This document shows positions 1-12,700 of a DNA stretch of 64,000 nt, piece by piece (within the stretch, counting starts at the first letter, position 1; each line of letters starts with the position of its first letter). The stretch is taken from positions 4,984,001 to 5,048,000 of the forward strand of contig OU015664.1 of assembly GCA_907165275.2 (NCBI GenBank), given 5' to 3'. Origin of the DNA: Zygaena filipendulae (lineage: Eukaryota; Arthropoda; Insecta; Lepidoptera; Zygaenidae). A program made the position numbers and the translations under genes. The notes beneath the pieces are model-generated. The model searched no databases. It was not told the origin of the DNA and saw nothing but the letters and a program-made list of their open reading frames with translations.

Positions 1-755
1 CGCATACCGATGTACAAAACCCTCTTTATTATCTTCAGTAATTGAATGGACGGAGGCACTCCCCCCGAAGCTTTTAAACAGGTCCCAGCTGCTCACATTG
101 TAAATAAAATAGCAATTTCTGCAACGACATTATTCACCACTGCTGACTCCTTTGATTGAATCTGCGCTGGGATTACACGCATTAGCGAACTACAAGATTG
201 AACTACCGACATAGTACGTAATAGGAATAATAGTTAAAAAAATTAAAAAATGTCGTTTTTTAGATAATAGTGATAAGATAATATTCTTAATAGCACAGGA
301 GTATAAAATAGTTTTTGCTTTCTTTTTAATATAAATTAGATCAATATAAAATAAATCATTTAAGCAATACACAGCAAAATTGTTTTAATTAAATTATTAG
401 ACCATAGACATTGTAAAACTAAATTGAAGGAGCCAAACTCAATTTTTATTCCAAATATTGAAAAAAAAAAAAAAAAAAATCATGATTATTTTTCGTTCAT
501 GAGAAGAAACAGACGCTCCGACGCATACCTATCTTAGAATGCATCTTTCTTTCGATTTTTTTTTGACGAAAAATCTTTTTAAGGTCAACTACCTGTTAAC
601 TCCCATTTTTGGCAGTTACTTACATAAAAGTACACACGATTGACGAAGAGCTTAAATATTTCCCTTGTTAAAAATCACACAGGGTAAACAAACAGCTGAA
701 GCGTTTTCGATATACGTATATTTTAATTATATCTCATGATTTGTTTCTATTCCAG
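1..755. other. intron sequence upstream of the first visible ASPP exon
   Basis: This is AT-rich sequence with an A18-type tract near 461-478 and no exon that I can support. It ends in the pyrimidine-rich acceptor TTCTATTCCAG just before 756. It is read as the 3' part of an intron of the ASPP gene, because the exon at 756 opens inside a codon. Confidence 0.7.
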
Positions 756-3700
756 CCAGCGATTTAGAGTCGATACGAGCGCTTTTCAATGAGAAGGAGA
801 AAGAGTTGTCTGTGGCGGTGGCCAAAGTGGAGGAGCTGACGAGGCAGCTTGAGGAGCTGCGGCGAGGGAGAGTGCAGCCGACACCGCCCTCTGCCCATGA
901 GCTGGACAAACTGCGCCGTGAACTTATGGTGAGTTCTTACTTTTAGTATACTTTTTTTTGTAGTTTTTAATAGTAGGAATCGCATAAAATACGAACAAAC
1001 AAACTTTGATTTTTATATAAGTACGTAATTTATATAAAATTTTGAATTTCAATACTCACGAATTTTAAGTATGTAACTGCGTTGACCAGTGATGACGACA
1101 TAAATGGAACGTTACTTATAACGATTGTTTATTCAAATGTAGGTATGTATGCCCTTATTTATAACTTAGAATTGACATAACTAAGACTAATTTTATCGAA
1201 CGTCTACCCTATCAATTAAATTAGATTATTCCCTTATCTCTTCTGATATTCGAAATAAACTTATTCAGGGTCCTTCGTCAATTTCATCTGGAGTCCCTTG
1301 GCGATCTTGTAAGTTACCGGTCGGGTGGTTGATCACGGGGAATCAGTGGGGGATAAACGTTCTTCAAGTAATTTATTCGCATTATTTCTACCTTTAGAAT
1401 CCTTTTTATCGAGTTTTCAGTAAAATTTATAACTATTTTCTTTTCATCTTGTTTTAATATCTTTTGTTATTTTAATATGCGTGTATAACCTTAAAGTTAA
1501 GATTGTAGTAATACTTCTTCAATTTCGTGACAGATGTGACGATTAAGTTAAATATCAATAAGTGATTGCATTGAACGGAAACTTGAATGCATGTTTCCGT
1601 CACGTTTAAGTCATCACAAACAAGGCTTCTTTTTCCTAGTTGCGCCTAAACTCAAAATTTAAAGAGTTTTTCTTTTATAATTTTGTCTAGTGATTCTTCA
1701 CAAAGCCTAAAACAAATAGGTAGGCTTACGTTATTTACTTACATAACATCCCTTTCAAAAAAAGGCTGGATAGTGCTTACTGTAGCCAACGAAAAGGCTA
1801 ACTTTACGCACTTTTTAAAATTCTAATTCTCATTTTTTATGGCGCCTTATGTTGCCGTCAATTTGGCGACACTTGAAAAAAGGAACCATATTATCTTCTA
1901 CGAATAAAAATAAATAGATCGTTTAATAATGAATTAAGTAAACACTATCTTTTGATTAAACTTATAAAGAAATTAAAACTTGTCAGTCAAAAGTAGCAAA
2001 CAAAATAATTTGTCAAAAACAGACAATTTTGGCCATTCTAAATTATTTTTTTCAGTTTCTGTTGTCATGCTGCAGACGTAGAAGAAATAGCAGGTATTTT
2101 AATAACACAATTCTACGTATGAATGACAGTTTGCTTGTCAAATTCATGTATTCATACTCGTACATTGTTTGAGTGATCTAAAGAAACCCATCACATCGCA
2201 CTCGCATCGACATGTCATGTGCTGCGGCCCAGTGCCAAGTAGGTTGCGGACGCGCGCTCGCTTCTACGTATACGTTTTGCACTTGATACACAAGATTGCT
2301 GGGCGACTATTCTGGTATAAATCGTAAATGAATACCGTCAATGGAAAAGACGTGGTTTGTTTTTTGTGAAGACAATGAACAGCCGGCGTACTTTTGACGT
2401 AATTGTGTTAGGATCAAATGGAACTTGAATTGATATGAGATCTTCTTCTTCTTTAATAATATCGAAACGGAATCAAATTTTGCTACTTTTGAAGCTTTGA
2501 GATCGTGACTATGGAATTTATCTGTCAAATTTGTAATTTTTGAGTTTCGTAATCGAAGTCAAATCAAAATCGAATTCAGCCTCAAATCATTTTCAAGAGT
2601 AAGGCCCCAAGACGCAGTTTTAAAGAATAAAAAAAATACCAAACAGTTTACATTTCCTTTTTTTTTCTTTAAATAGTTGAACTACGCATTATTGCTATAA
2701 AATCTTTATTTTGAAACTCATTATAATTAAATTGTGATAAAAGTTAAATAATCATAGGAATTGAAATAAAAAGCTATGTATGTTTTTAAATACACTTAAT
2801 AATAATTTATATTTATTAAAATGTAGAGTAAAAAAAAGCGTGCTAAAAACAATAAACGTAGAAACTGCCCATTAGCAAATATTTCACTATGGCCGATTAT
2901 AGGCTAGATTTTTATTTCTTTAAAAAATGACTAAATATTCGTGTTCGCCTCTAGGAATATAGGGTAAAATGTAAAAATGTGTTACTTTAAACTTATATAG
3001 CGTTGCGACAGTTGAAAACACTATTTTAATTGCTAGTTAGTGCTAATTTACTCGCTTTGTGCCGAAAGCTCTTGACTTTAGAAATGTTGGAAAGCTAACT
3101 GAGCTGTGGCTGGCTTCGCGACAGATACAGTACTTCCCATACTTAGTAGATACTGTATAAACGTCTAGCGTAGAGATTTCATAAACATACACAGCACTCT
3201 CACGACGTCTATGGGTAGGTACGAAGTAGGTATTTGTTTTTCCATGAGTAAGACTATATTAAACGCCACTCTGCGTTGACACGGGAATTTCGATACAAAA
3301 GTTTTTAACGATCTCCCAAAGTTTTATTCTGAATCTATCGACAACGAAGCAACGCTAGTCATCGCTTTGGCTAGTACCTATTTACTTTTGCTTTGATATT
3401 TTATCATAATATTAATGAAGGGTTATTTATTAGATTTTTAGATAAAGACAGCATCGTTAATTTATATAACGTAATTTTAGCAATGTTTGACCTCTTTATG
3501 TTTGAAATACAGAGTATTTATTAATAAATCAATTAAAAAATTAATACTAGGTCATCCATTTCATTAATTTTCCGGTATTTTGGAATTTCCGGAAATTCTA
3601 TATTGTATGATTTATTACTAAGGATTTAAAACTATTTTGTAATAATAATATATCGGCTCAAAATAAAATTAACAGCATGTCAAAGTCTAATTTTAAAGTC

Positions 3701-6700
3701 TTTAATGTTTGAGGGATACGCTTTTAAACAAACAGACGAGCAATAGTTTTATTGTTTTTTCAAGGTGCAGCGAAAATTTCCGAACGCATGCTTAGTGTTA
3801 AACTGCCTTGTGCCAAACGCTAAACGATTCTATTCGAACTGCACTGTGACGATTTAGACTTTAGTTAGTGCAGATACCTAGGCGGCGCGACGCGTAGTCG
3901 CTCTACATCGCGCCTCGCATTGACCTTAGGTGGTTATCTAAAGTACAAACTGCAAGGTGATCAATTAATTAAACCACTAATTATTTGAAAATTGTGATAA
4001 ATGGCTCTAACCAGTCAATTGGGAAGTTCCCAGGCATTAAAAATGTAGAGTGTTAAACGGAAATAATATTCTTACCCTCGTAACTTTTATTCGTATTTAC
4101 GAGTGCGTTTTTGTTTGGATTTAGAGAAAAGGTAGGTGATAACAGTCGAGCTTTAGCAGGTATTTACGTTTATATACTTGACAGTTTATTTTCCAGCGCT
4201 GGTATAAAATTAACACGTAAGGTCGATATTGTATGTACGTTCGTATGATTTTACAGTTAATTTTGTACGTAATCGAGCACCCATGCGGTTTCTATGTAAA
4301 TTGGTTTTGTATATTTTATTTCTCGTTACACTTTTGCTACCCATGAATTTATTTTATTGGCTGTTGCCCATTCGTTTTATGTAGGTTTTAATTTGTATAA
4401 TGGTATAGGTTAGCAGGGTAATACGAGTATGGTTAATTAAAACCTAACATAAAATTTTATTTTACTCTGTTTCCGAATTGCAATTCAATTTAAATGTACG
4501 AAGCAATTCAACGTAACAAATACGTATCTCTTGGAATCTTTTTTTTTCCGTAGGAATGTTATTGCTTGAAATTAATACAATCCCGACATCGGATTGCTAA
4601 CGTCTAATTTCCTCTCTGTCTAGATTTATGGCGCTGTTCTAAAGATATATTTCGCTGATGAAATTTAAAAGGAGTTACGAAAATAAAAAAAAACCTGTCG
4701 CAGATACTTGCTTAACTTTTTTGTATACATCTATAAAATTTCATTAAGCAGGAAAGCAGTTATTTTTTCTCGTAGGGAATTCAAACAAAACCGACATAAT
4801 TAAGGGAATTGGAAAAATCAACAAAAATAGTTTTAACAAATATAATGTTCATTAAAAAGATTATTAATTATATTCTCGTCAAAATAATTGTTACCAACCT
4901 TTCTTAATTGAGAGGTTATTTAGGCTAGGTCTTAGGATGTAAGACGTTGATTTACTTATCAATGATGTAAGTAGGTAACCTAACAAGGTTAGTCCCTAAA
5001 ATTTCGCGTAACTTACCCACTTCTGACTTCTGCTTAAGAGATGCTTATGATGCTATGCTTATGCTATCACCGAATTATAGTGAAATTATTATTACTACTC
5101 CATGAGTACATAGGTACCAATTTATTTATAGAGTTCTTTTTTATTATACAATACTTTTCGACTCTCATTGAAGCATATTTCATCAGCAGTGTAGCAAAAC
5201 AATGGCAACAAATAAATGGTACCCGTTCTTTCCTACCTTTTCTGGTATTCTTTTCTCTTTTACCATCTCAAATACGAAATATAAGAAGCACTATGATATA
5301 TAACTACCTAACTTATCATTGAGAAGAAAATTCATTGACACGGAAAAACTCGTTCATATGGAATTGATTTAACTCGAGAATGGAATTGTATTTAGGATAA
5401 TCGGCGGCACACTTAATTTGACAATTGCGTAGACAATTTTCATGTTATTGTATTTTTTGTTCTAAAAATAATATTGATACTCACAGGTTCGCTTCTTTTT
5501 ATTTCAATTTTTTCCTGCTGGAATTCCGAAACTCACGCGGTTTGATCTCCGAAACTGTTGAACTAATTTTGACGGGACTTTCACTGTTAATTAGGTGATG
5601 TTATAAAGAGTAAATTACGCTACTTTGGAGTCCCTACGGAAATTCCAATACGTGGCACAGCTAGTTGTAAATACACACATCAAAAGTGTCTAGGGATCAA
5701 GTGCATTTTTTGCTATAAAAAGAAACCCAATTAATTTAAATCTAATCTAATCTTCTGGGCTTGTTGCCTACCTTATTTCCCAAATCTAAATTAACAACTA
5801 ATCCCCACATTTTGAATAAATTAAGAAAATATTCATTTTTTGTAAGATGTGAGAAATTGAACCAATTCCAAGTCGACAATAAAATTGCAAAAAAGGCAAA
5901 GACAGGGGTTTTTGAAACTTTTATTGTAATGAATAAACAAATTTAAATAATCTGTGTTCCTTCCATTGACACGAAACACACATTCGCAGCGATTTGGTAT
6001 GCTTAAAATCAGTTCATCAAAATCACTTTGAGTAATGGCCACCCACGTTCTTTGTAAGAAGTCAAAAAGTTGTTGTGGGGTATTTACGGCGTCCATACTC
6101 GGCAGAGCTCTTCTTTGGAGTATATCCCATGCGTGCTCAGTAGGATTTAAGTCTGGTGATTGAGCAGGCCACGGCAGGACGTTGATATCAGCATTGGCAA
6201 GAGTGCGTATTACGACTCCAGCAGTGTGTGGACGTGCATTGTCGTGCATAAGTTGAAACGAATCACCCAACTGGCTTCGTAAAGGGATGATTACATCTGA
6301 TACAATACTTGTCGCATAAATCCGAGCATTAAGGTTGCCCCTGATCCAAATGAGATCGGTTCTTTCACCGATCTAAATACCCGCTAAAACCATCATTGTT
6401 CCCCCTCCATATGGATGAACTTCCTAACAGAATTTCAATCGTTCTTGACGTCCAGGACTTCTCCAAACGAATGTACGTCTTGTATCCGGCCTCATACCGA
6501 AACGAGATTCCTCGGAAAAGCAAACACCCCGCTAGTCTTCTTCCTCCTAATTACTGTCTTTGCGAGCCCATTGTAAACGGGCTCTACGATTGCGGGGCGC
6601 TATTGGTGGAACTCTCAGAGGCCTTCGGGATCGCAGACCCACTTCTCTTAAACGATTACGTATGGTTTGATCGCTTATCAGAAAGCCTGAAGCGCTGTGG

Positions 6701-9700
6701 AGCCTCGTAGTTATCATCATGGCGGTCATAGTACGATTTCTTCGCGCTGTATTCTGGATATACCGGTCCTGTCTTCGAGTGGTGATACGAGTTCGCCCTC
6801 CATGTCGCTTGGCCACACTGCCCGTGATGCGATAGCGTGTCCATAGGCGGCTTATGACGCTCTGCCTTGTCCCAACAGCAGTAGCCACAGTGCGTTGCCT
6901 GGTGCCAGCTTCCAACATTCCAACGGCTCTCAGCATCTCTTGTCTAGGCAAGTGGTGTCATCGCTCCATATCGATGCAATTTTTTTCAGTTACGATGCAG
7001 AAATTGTAATGTTTTTGTAAAACCGCCGTCACACGCTTTTATAGGGATTTTTAATGACAGTTATTTTTAAAAGTTTAAACAAAATTTGAATAAAATTCTT
7101 TATTGAAATGGTGAAATTCAATAAAGAATTTCAAAAAGGATCCAGAAAAGTTACAATAATAATCCCAATTGGCGGCAATTCTCTAAAATGCACTTGATCC
7201 CTAGACATTTTTGATGTGTGTATAATGGTTAGGTATAATTTGGGTTTAGAAGTTAGGTTTAAAATATAAAAAAAAAAAACATTAAATATTTCATAATTAT
7301 TTTACAGTATCGCAATAAGCTGAACGAGCAGCAAAACGGCAGGCTCTCGGCTCAGCGGGCGGCGCTGGGCGCGCGACAGGAGGAAATGAGAAGCATCGAC
7401 CGCCGCGTCTCCGAGCTACAAGCGCGGCTGTTGCGGAAGAGAGCGCTCAATCGACAGCTAGCAGCCGCCCATCGACAACCACAACAGCAGCAGAGGTGAG
7501 GAACATACTGCCATACGTTGGTGGTGATTATATTATCAGTCGCTTTTCAATCAGCAAACGCATTTTTTCTCGTTGAATCTCACTTTGAAAATCACTTCAT
7601 TATCACCATCGAATTGTGAAAAAATTTGAATTATTTTTTTGTGGAGTTTCGCATAATGCATTTGGCCAGTTTCAAGTTAAATAAAATGAATGATATTGGC
7701 ATGGTTGCACGGTTTGAAATTGCATAGTTTGCGAAATCTTCAGAGAGCTTGGAGGACATTGATGAAATCAGCTCGAAACCTCATATATTTTTTTGCTTTC
7801 CTAAAAAACCGTTACTGCGAAAATTATTCTCCCATACAGCACCAAAATCACTACAAAATCCACTTTTAACAAAAATATAATTAATGCTAAATAATTTCTA
7901 CTTCTACTTCTAAGAGCCACCGGTCGGTCGCTGTTGTATATGTACTTATCTACTTTTTTTATTCTCTTTGGAAACAAACATTAGTTAGCATACCTACATA
8001 AATATAGCTGATAATAATACGCATTCGACATACACCAAAACCTCTTCGTTCAATGCGAAAACATAATTCATCAAAATAAAATAAACACTTATGTTGACCT
8101 TAATGAAGGAAGTTAGTACTGAATATACGAAGTTTCATGATGAAATCTATAATGATGACGTAGTGGCAGGAAATGATTATAAAAGGAGGTACCTACTAGA
8201 AAATAATAAAATCATAAAAACTATAATAAAATACAATTGAAACCGGTTTTAAACCAAATTTTTTAAGTCGTTACGTTACATAATATTCTTTCATAGATTA
8301 CATTTCTTTAGGCGTTCCAAGTGATTGATAGTCGAAAAAAAAGTAATTCGATATTTTACTTGGCAGTAATAATAATTTAATAATGAAATGCTGGTTATTT
8401 GTAGGTATAGAATTTTCTTCCATCAACGTGATTACACGGTACGTTACCCTAGTTACACAGGAAATTACCATATACGATCGATATAATACAATCTACATTG
8501 CAGGATTGTTAGTTTTTTAAACGACTCAAAAAAGAAAATGAAGGGTCCTTGTTTACCTAGTACGTGTAGAACGTGTGTATGTGCCTATGTGTGCTACTTT
8601 ATATATCTACTTATGTGTGAACTGTGAATATCATTCAAATATAATAAAAATTAGAATTTAAGATTTAAAGCTAACAAAAAATAATTTAAAACCGACTTCC
8701 AAAAACACCAAAATAGACTATACTAAAAAGCTAAAAATTAACAAAATACCCGTATTCAATTAGATAAAAATACACGTATTATTACACGTATTATATTGGT
8801 TTGTGCTACCGCCTACCACTGATCGGTTTGGGTTGTTCTAACCTCATGATGAGCTCGTGGCCGGAGTGGACTTAGCCCATCTACTCACTACTTATTTGAC
8901 TTATCACAGACTTCAAATCGACCAGTGGTAGCACAAACCAAAAATAATATTACGTTTTTGTCTTTTGCATTAAATCGATATTTTTTACCTATATGTTTAG
9001 CTTTTTAGTATATAATACTTAGTGCATTTTTGTATTTTTGGAGTCGGTTTTAGTTTTTTTTTGGTTTATTTCTCGGGTCGGGTTGTAATTTATCTAAGTT
9101 ACAATAGTCTAATGTCAACTGCTCATCACCGTTTACAAAACATTGCTTTTCCCGATGCAGGGACGTTAATTGTTGAAGAGTTCTTCTGGTACTTCACCAT
9201 CAGTTCCACTTTGACAAATGCGTTGTGACGAGCATACATTTTTGAGATTCCATATTAAAGTAATCAAATCGGAACCCGTGAAATACGCATTATTGAGTAG
9301 TTCCGATGACCATCTCTAGTCTTTATCATCAGTTCCACTTCTCCAAATTTTGCTTTCCAAAAGTAAATTAACGATTTAAAAAAAAAAACACCCAAATCGG
9401 TATAAGTGTGCCCAAAATATTTGAAGAGTTTCCTCGATTTCTCCAAGATCCCATCATCAGGTTCCGACTTGGTGACAGTGAGACCAACTTGGAAGTATAC
9501 CCCTCCCTCAGTCCCTTTAAACAAAAAGAAATCAATTTTCCAAATCGGTCCAATCGCCTTCGGGTCATCAGTGACCTACCGACTCGAATCATCTAGTGTG
9601 AAGAGAAACTTATGAAAGTTTATTCAAACATCTGAAAACAGACTTAAGTAGTGTATTAATGCACCTATAATAAACTTATCCAGCGCAGAATATTATACAA

Positions 9701-12700
9701 AAAACAGATCAATTTATACACAATTGGCCTTAGGATACCATTTTTTTTTTAGATTTACGGAATGTCCTACATAGTGGTGGCTTGGAATTACACGTTATTA
9801 CAAGCATAAGGGACATACAAGAATGTTTTTTACGACAATATTTCATTCAGCCGTAGGAAACGTCTCATAAATCATGTCACTGCTTACATAGCTAGCAACA
9901 CAATGGGTAAACCGTACTTTGGGTTACGACGACGTCATTGAAACGAACCAATCTATGTACTTGGTGTTGAACTCAATTTAAATTATTATTACTAATGCTT
10001 ATAACGTTGAAACTTTAAAATGTTATTAATTGCAAGTAAAATATTGAGAATTCATGATTACTATTCATGACTGTAACATTAATTATTGGCATTTTGCATT
10101 TTTCAGAACAAACAATACAGTTCCAATGCAGCAGTTGCCGAGTTACCCGGCAGGAAGTAACGGTCCCAATAGTCAACCAAAGAGCCATCAGTCAAGGGGC
10201 AATGTCGCTGCCGTCGAACCATACAATCATGTGCCGCACGCCCCTAGCCTCACACAAAACTCTAACTTCCAGGTAAACAACAAAAAGAAAGATCATTTAT
10301 AACAGTTGAATAATGAAATTTTGTTTTAGAACTAGTAAGTATATCCACTACGTTTATAATATTATACAATTATACATACTAATAAAATGTCAATTTCAGA
10401 ACATGAAACAAAACATTTTGCAAAACAACGTGCCATTAAAACAACTTACGCAGATTGAAAACATTCAAAGTCATTTAACACAACAAGAAGCTCTTTACTT
10501 GCAACAAAAACAGATCAATCCTTTATTCAATGGAGGTTACCCTCAGCAACCTGGAGAGCAAATGAACCAGTATCAAAATCAATACCTCAATAAATATGAC
10601 GTGAACACTAATCATATTCAACAGGGAATAAGCAACGCGTTTGATCAAAAGTCAATGTTCGATCATCTAAACAAGTATTCAGAATATTCAAAACAACCAC
10701 AATACAGTCCAAACAGCACAAGTAGTTCCAATAGCAATCAAACCGGTAAAGAATTGAAAATAAATGAACAAGAGTTCTTACCGGAGTTTGCTGCAAGTAA
10801 ATCTGATCCTAAATATCAGACATTGCCATACAATACAAAATTTCAACAAAGCATGACAGGAAAAGTAAAACCAGAAGGAAACAGCAAAAATAATGAGAAT
10901 CAAGAGAACAAGAATCAGAATAATGCCAATGTACCTAATATCAACCATATGACCGTGCACTCTACTCCTCTTTCGGTTGTGAACAAAAGTCTGGCAACGC
11001 CTTTGAGTCAAAACGATAATACATATCAACAGGAACACACATATCAACTGCAAAAATCTGACTCTTCTAGCAGATGTAATCAAGAGGGAAAAGAAAATCA
11101 TGCATATCTACAGAATAGGCTAAGTCATAGCAATCAAAGCAACGAAAGCTCAAAAAATAGTGGAACAAAGGGTTTGCAGGGTAATTCTTTAAAAAGTAAC
11201 CCTTCAAGCTTGGGATCTCATGCTGCAACATCAAACAGTTCCATGGCATTCGGAGTAAGTAGACCATAACATTACAAATATATTTCAACAAAATTTGCAA
11301 ATGAATAAGTTGGATTTCCTTTTTTTTTCCGAATAACATCGAAATTTTCATTGAAACATAACTAAAAAAGCTTTGATCATTTGTTGCTAATAATAACATT
11401 CATTTGTAAATACCATCATCAATATCATCATTCATTAATTCCAGAAACCTGTATCGAGCGTAGCACCTACGTCGGTTCAGGTATCAAGTGGGAAACCGTC
11501 ACCTATTTATCAAACATCATCCACAAAAATTCAACCTGTCCAACCGCAGACTGTACAAACACAAAGCATATCAGCACCATCATCTAATCATTTAGCTAGT
11601 AACCCGGTTACTTCCCAACCTCAGATCGTTAGGAATACTGCATCAGGACTTTCTACAAGTATGGGGAGCTCAAACTTCGGAGGTCAAAATACTCTCTCAT
11701 CTTCAAGCATATTACTGTCGCCTCCACAAAGTGCAAGTACTCCTTTGTCGACACCAGATGTTAGCGGAGCAGACAAGTTGCCTAAACCTGCACTACCTCC
11801 TAAACCTACCATCAAGGTACGCCAAAAAAGTTCTCATTTTATTGACTTACCGATGAATTGAACTTGACTAGTAAAACTACTAAAAATGCACCTGTTTTAT
11901 TTAATTACAGACGCCACCTAGACAATCGGTTAACAACGATGCTGCTTATAATCAAGCTAATGAAACTACGATGCCCACCATTTCTCTGCCAGATAGCTCT
12001 AATGACAGTGAGCAGCAGAATCAAAAAGAATCGAGCAATGGAAGTAATAGCAATGAAATGATAATTAAAGCACGACCATTAACAATAAGAAAACCGCCTT
12101 TAAGTGAACAGCCTAAACTAAGAAACCTTAACAGTTCTAAAAACGGGATCAACGTAAGCATAAATCGTCGAATTGAAATGCCTCCAGCATTTTTGTTCCC
12201 CGAAATGGATCATTTGACGCGAGATTCTGTGCCTAGTGAAAGTCAAAACGGCCTAAAAGAAAAATCGAAACAGAAAGATGAAGTTGATAAAGCACTAAAC
12301 ATTAATATATCACTGAGTTCTAATGAAAAACAAGAAGATAGTAAAGATAATTTAGTATTGGATATAGCAGAGCAGATAAATTCTGTAGATTTGAACGGTC
12401 AGGATTCTCAGGGAACTGAGAATGTGCTGAAGCGGTCAAAGAAAGGCAATTTGAAACAAGGTGGCAAAGCACCACTGACGAGGCGAGTGAGTTTTGATCC
12501 TCTCGCACTACTTTTGGATGCTAGTTTGGAAGGAGAATTGGAACTAGTTAAGAAAACAGCGACACAGGTAATAAATGATAAAATACTTAGCACATGACGT
12601 ACTATGTAGTGTTTTCTTCTATGCAATTGAACTTCTGTTTTAATTAGGTGCAAAATGCAAGTGCTGCAAACGATGAAGGGATCACGGCTCTCCACAATGC

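Noticed and set aside
6396..6710. 104-codon plus-strand frame
   Set aside because: It is the reverse strand of the Tc1 transposase pseudogene and has no family resemblance of its own.
10608..11399. minus-strand frames of 62-110 codons
   Set aside because: They are shadows of the Q/N-rich ASPP exon 10400-11254 and its intron; their hydrophobic content comes from reading CAA/AAT codons backwards.
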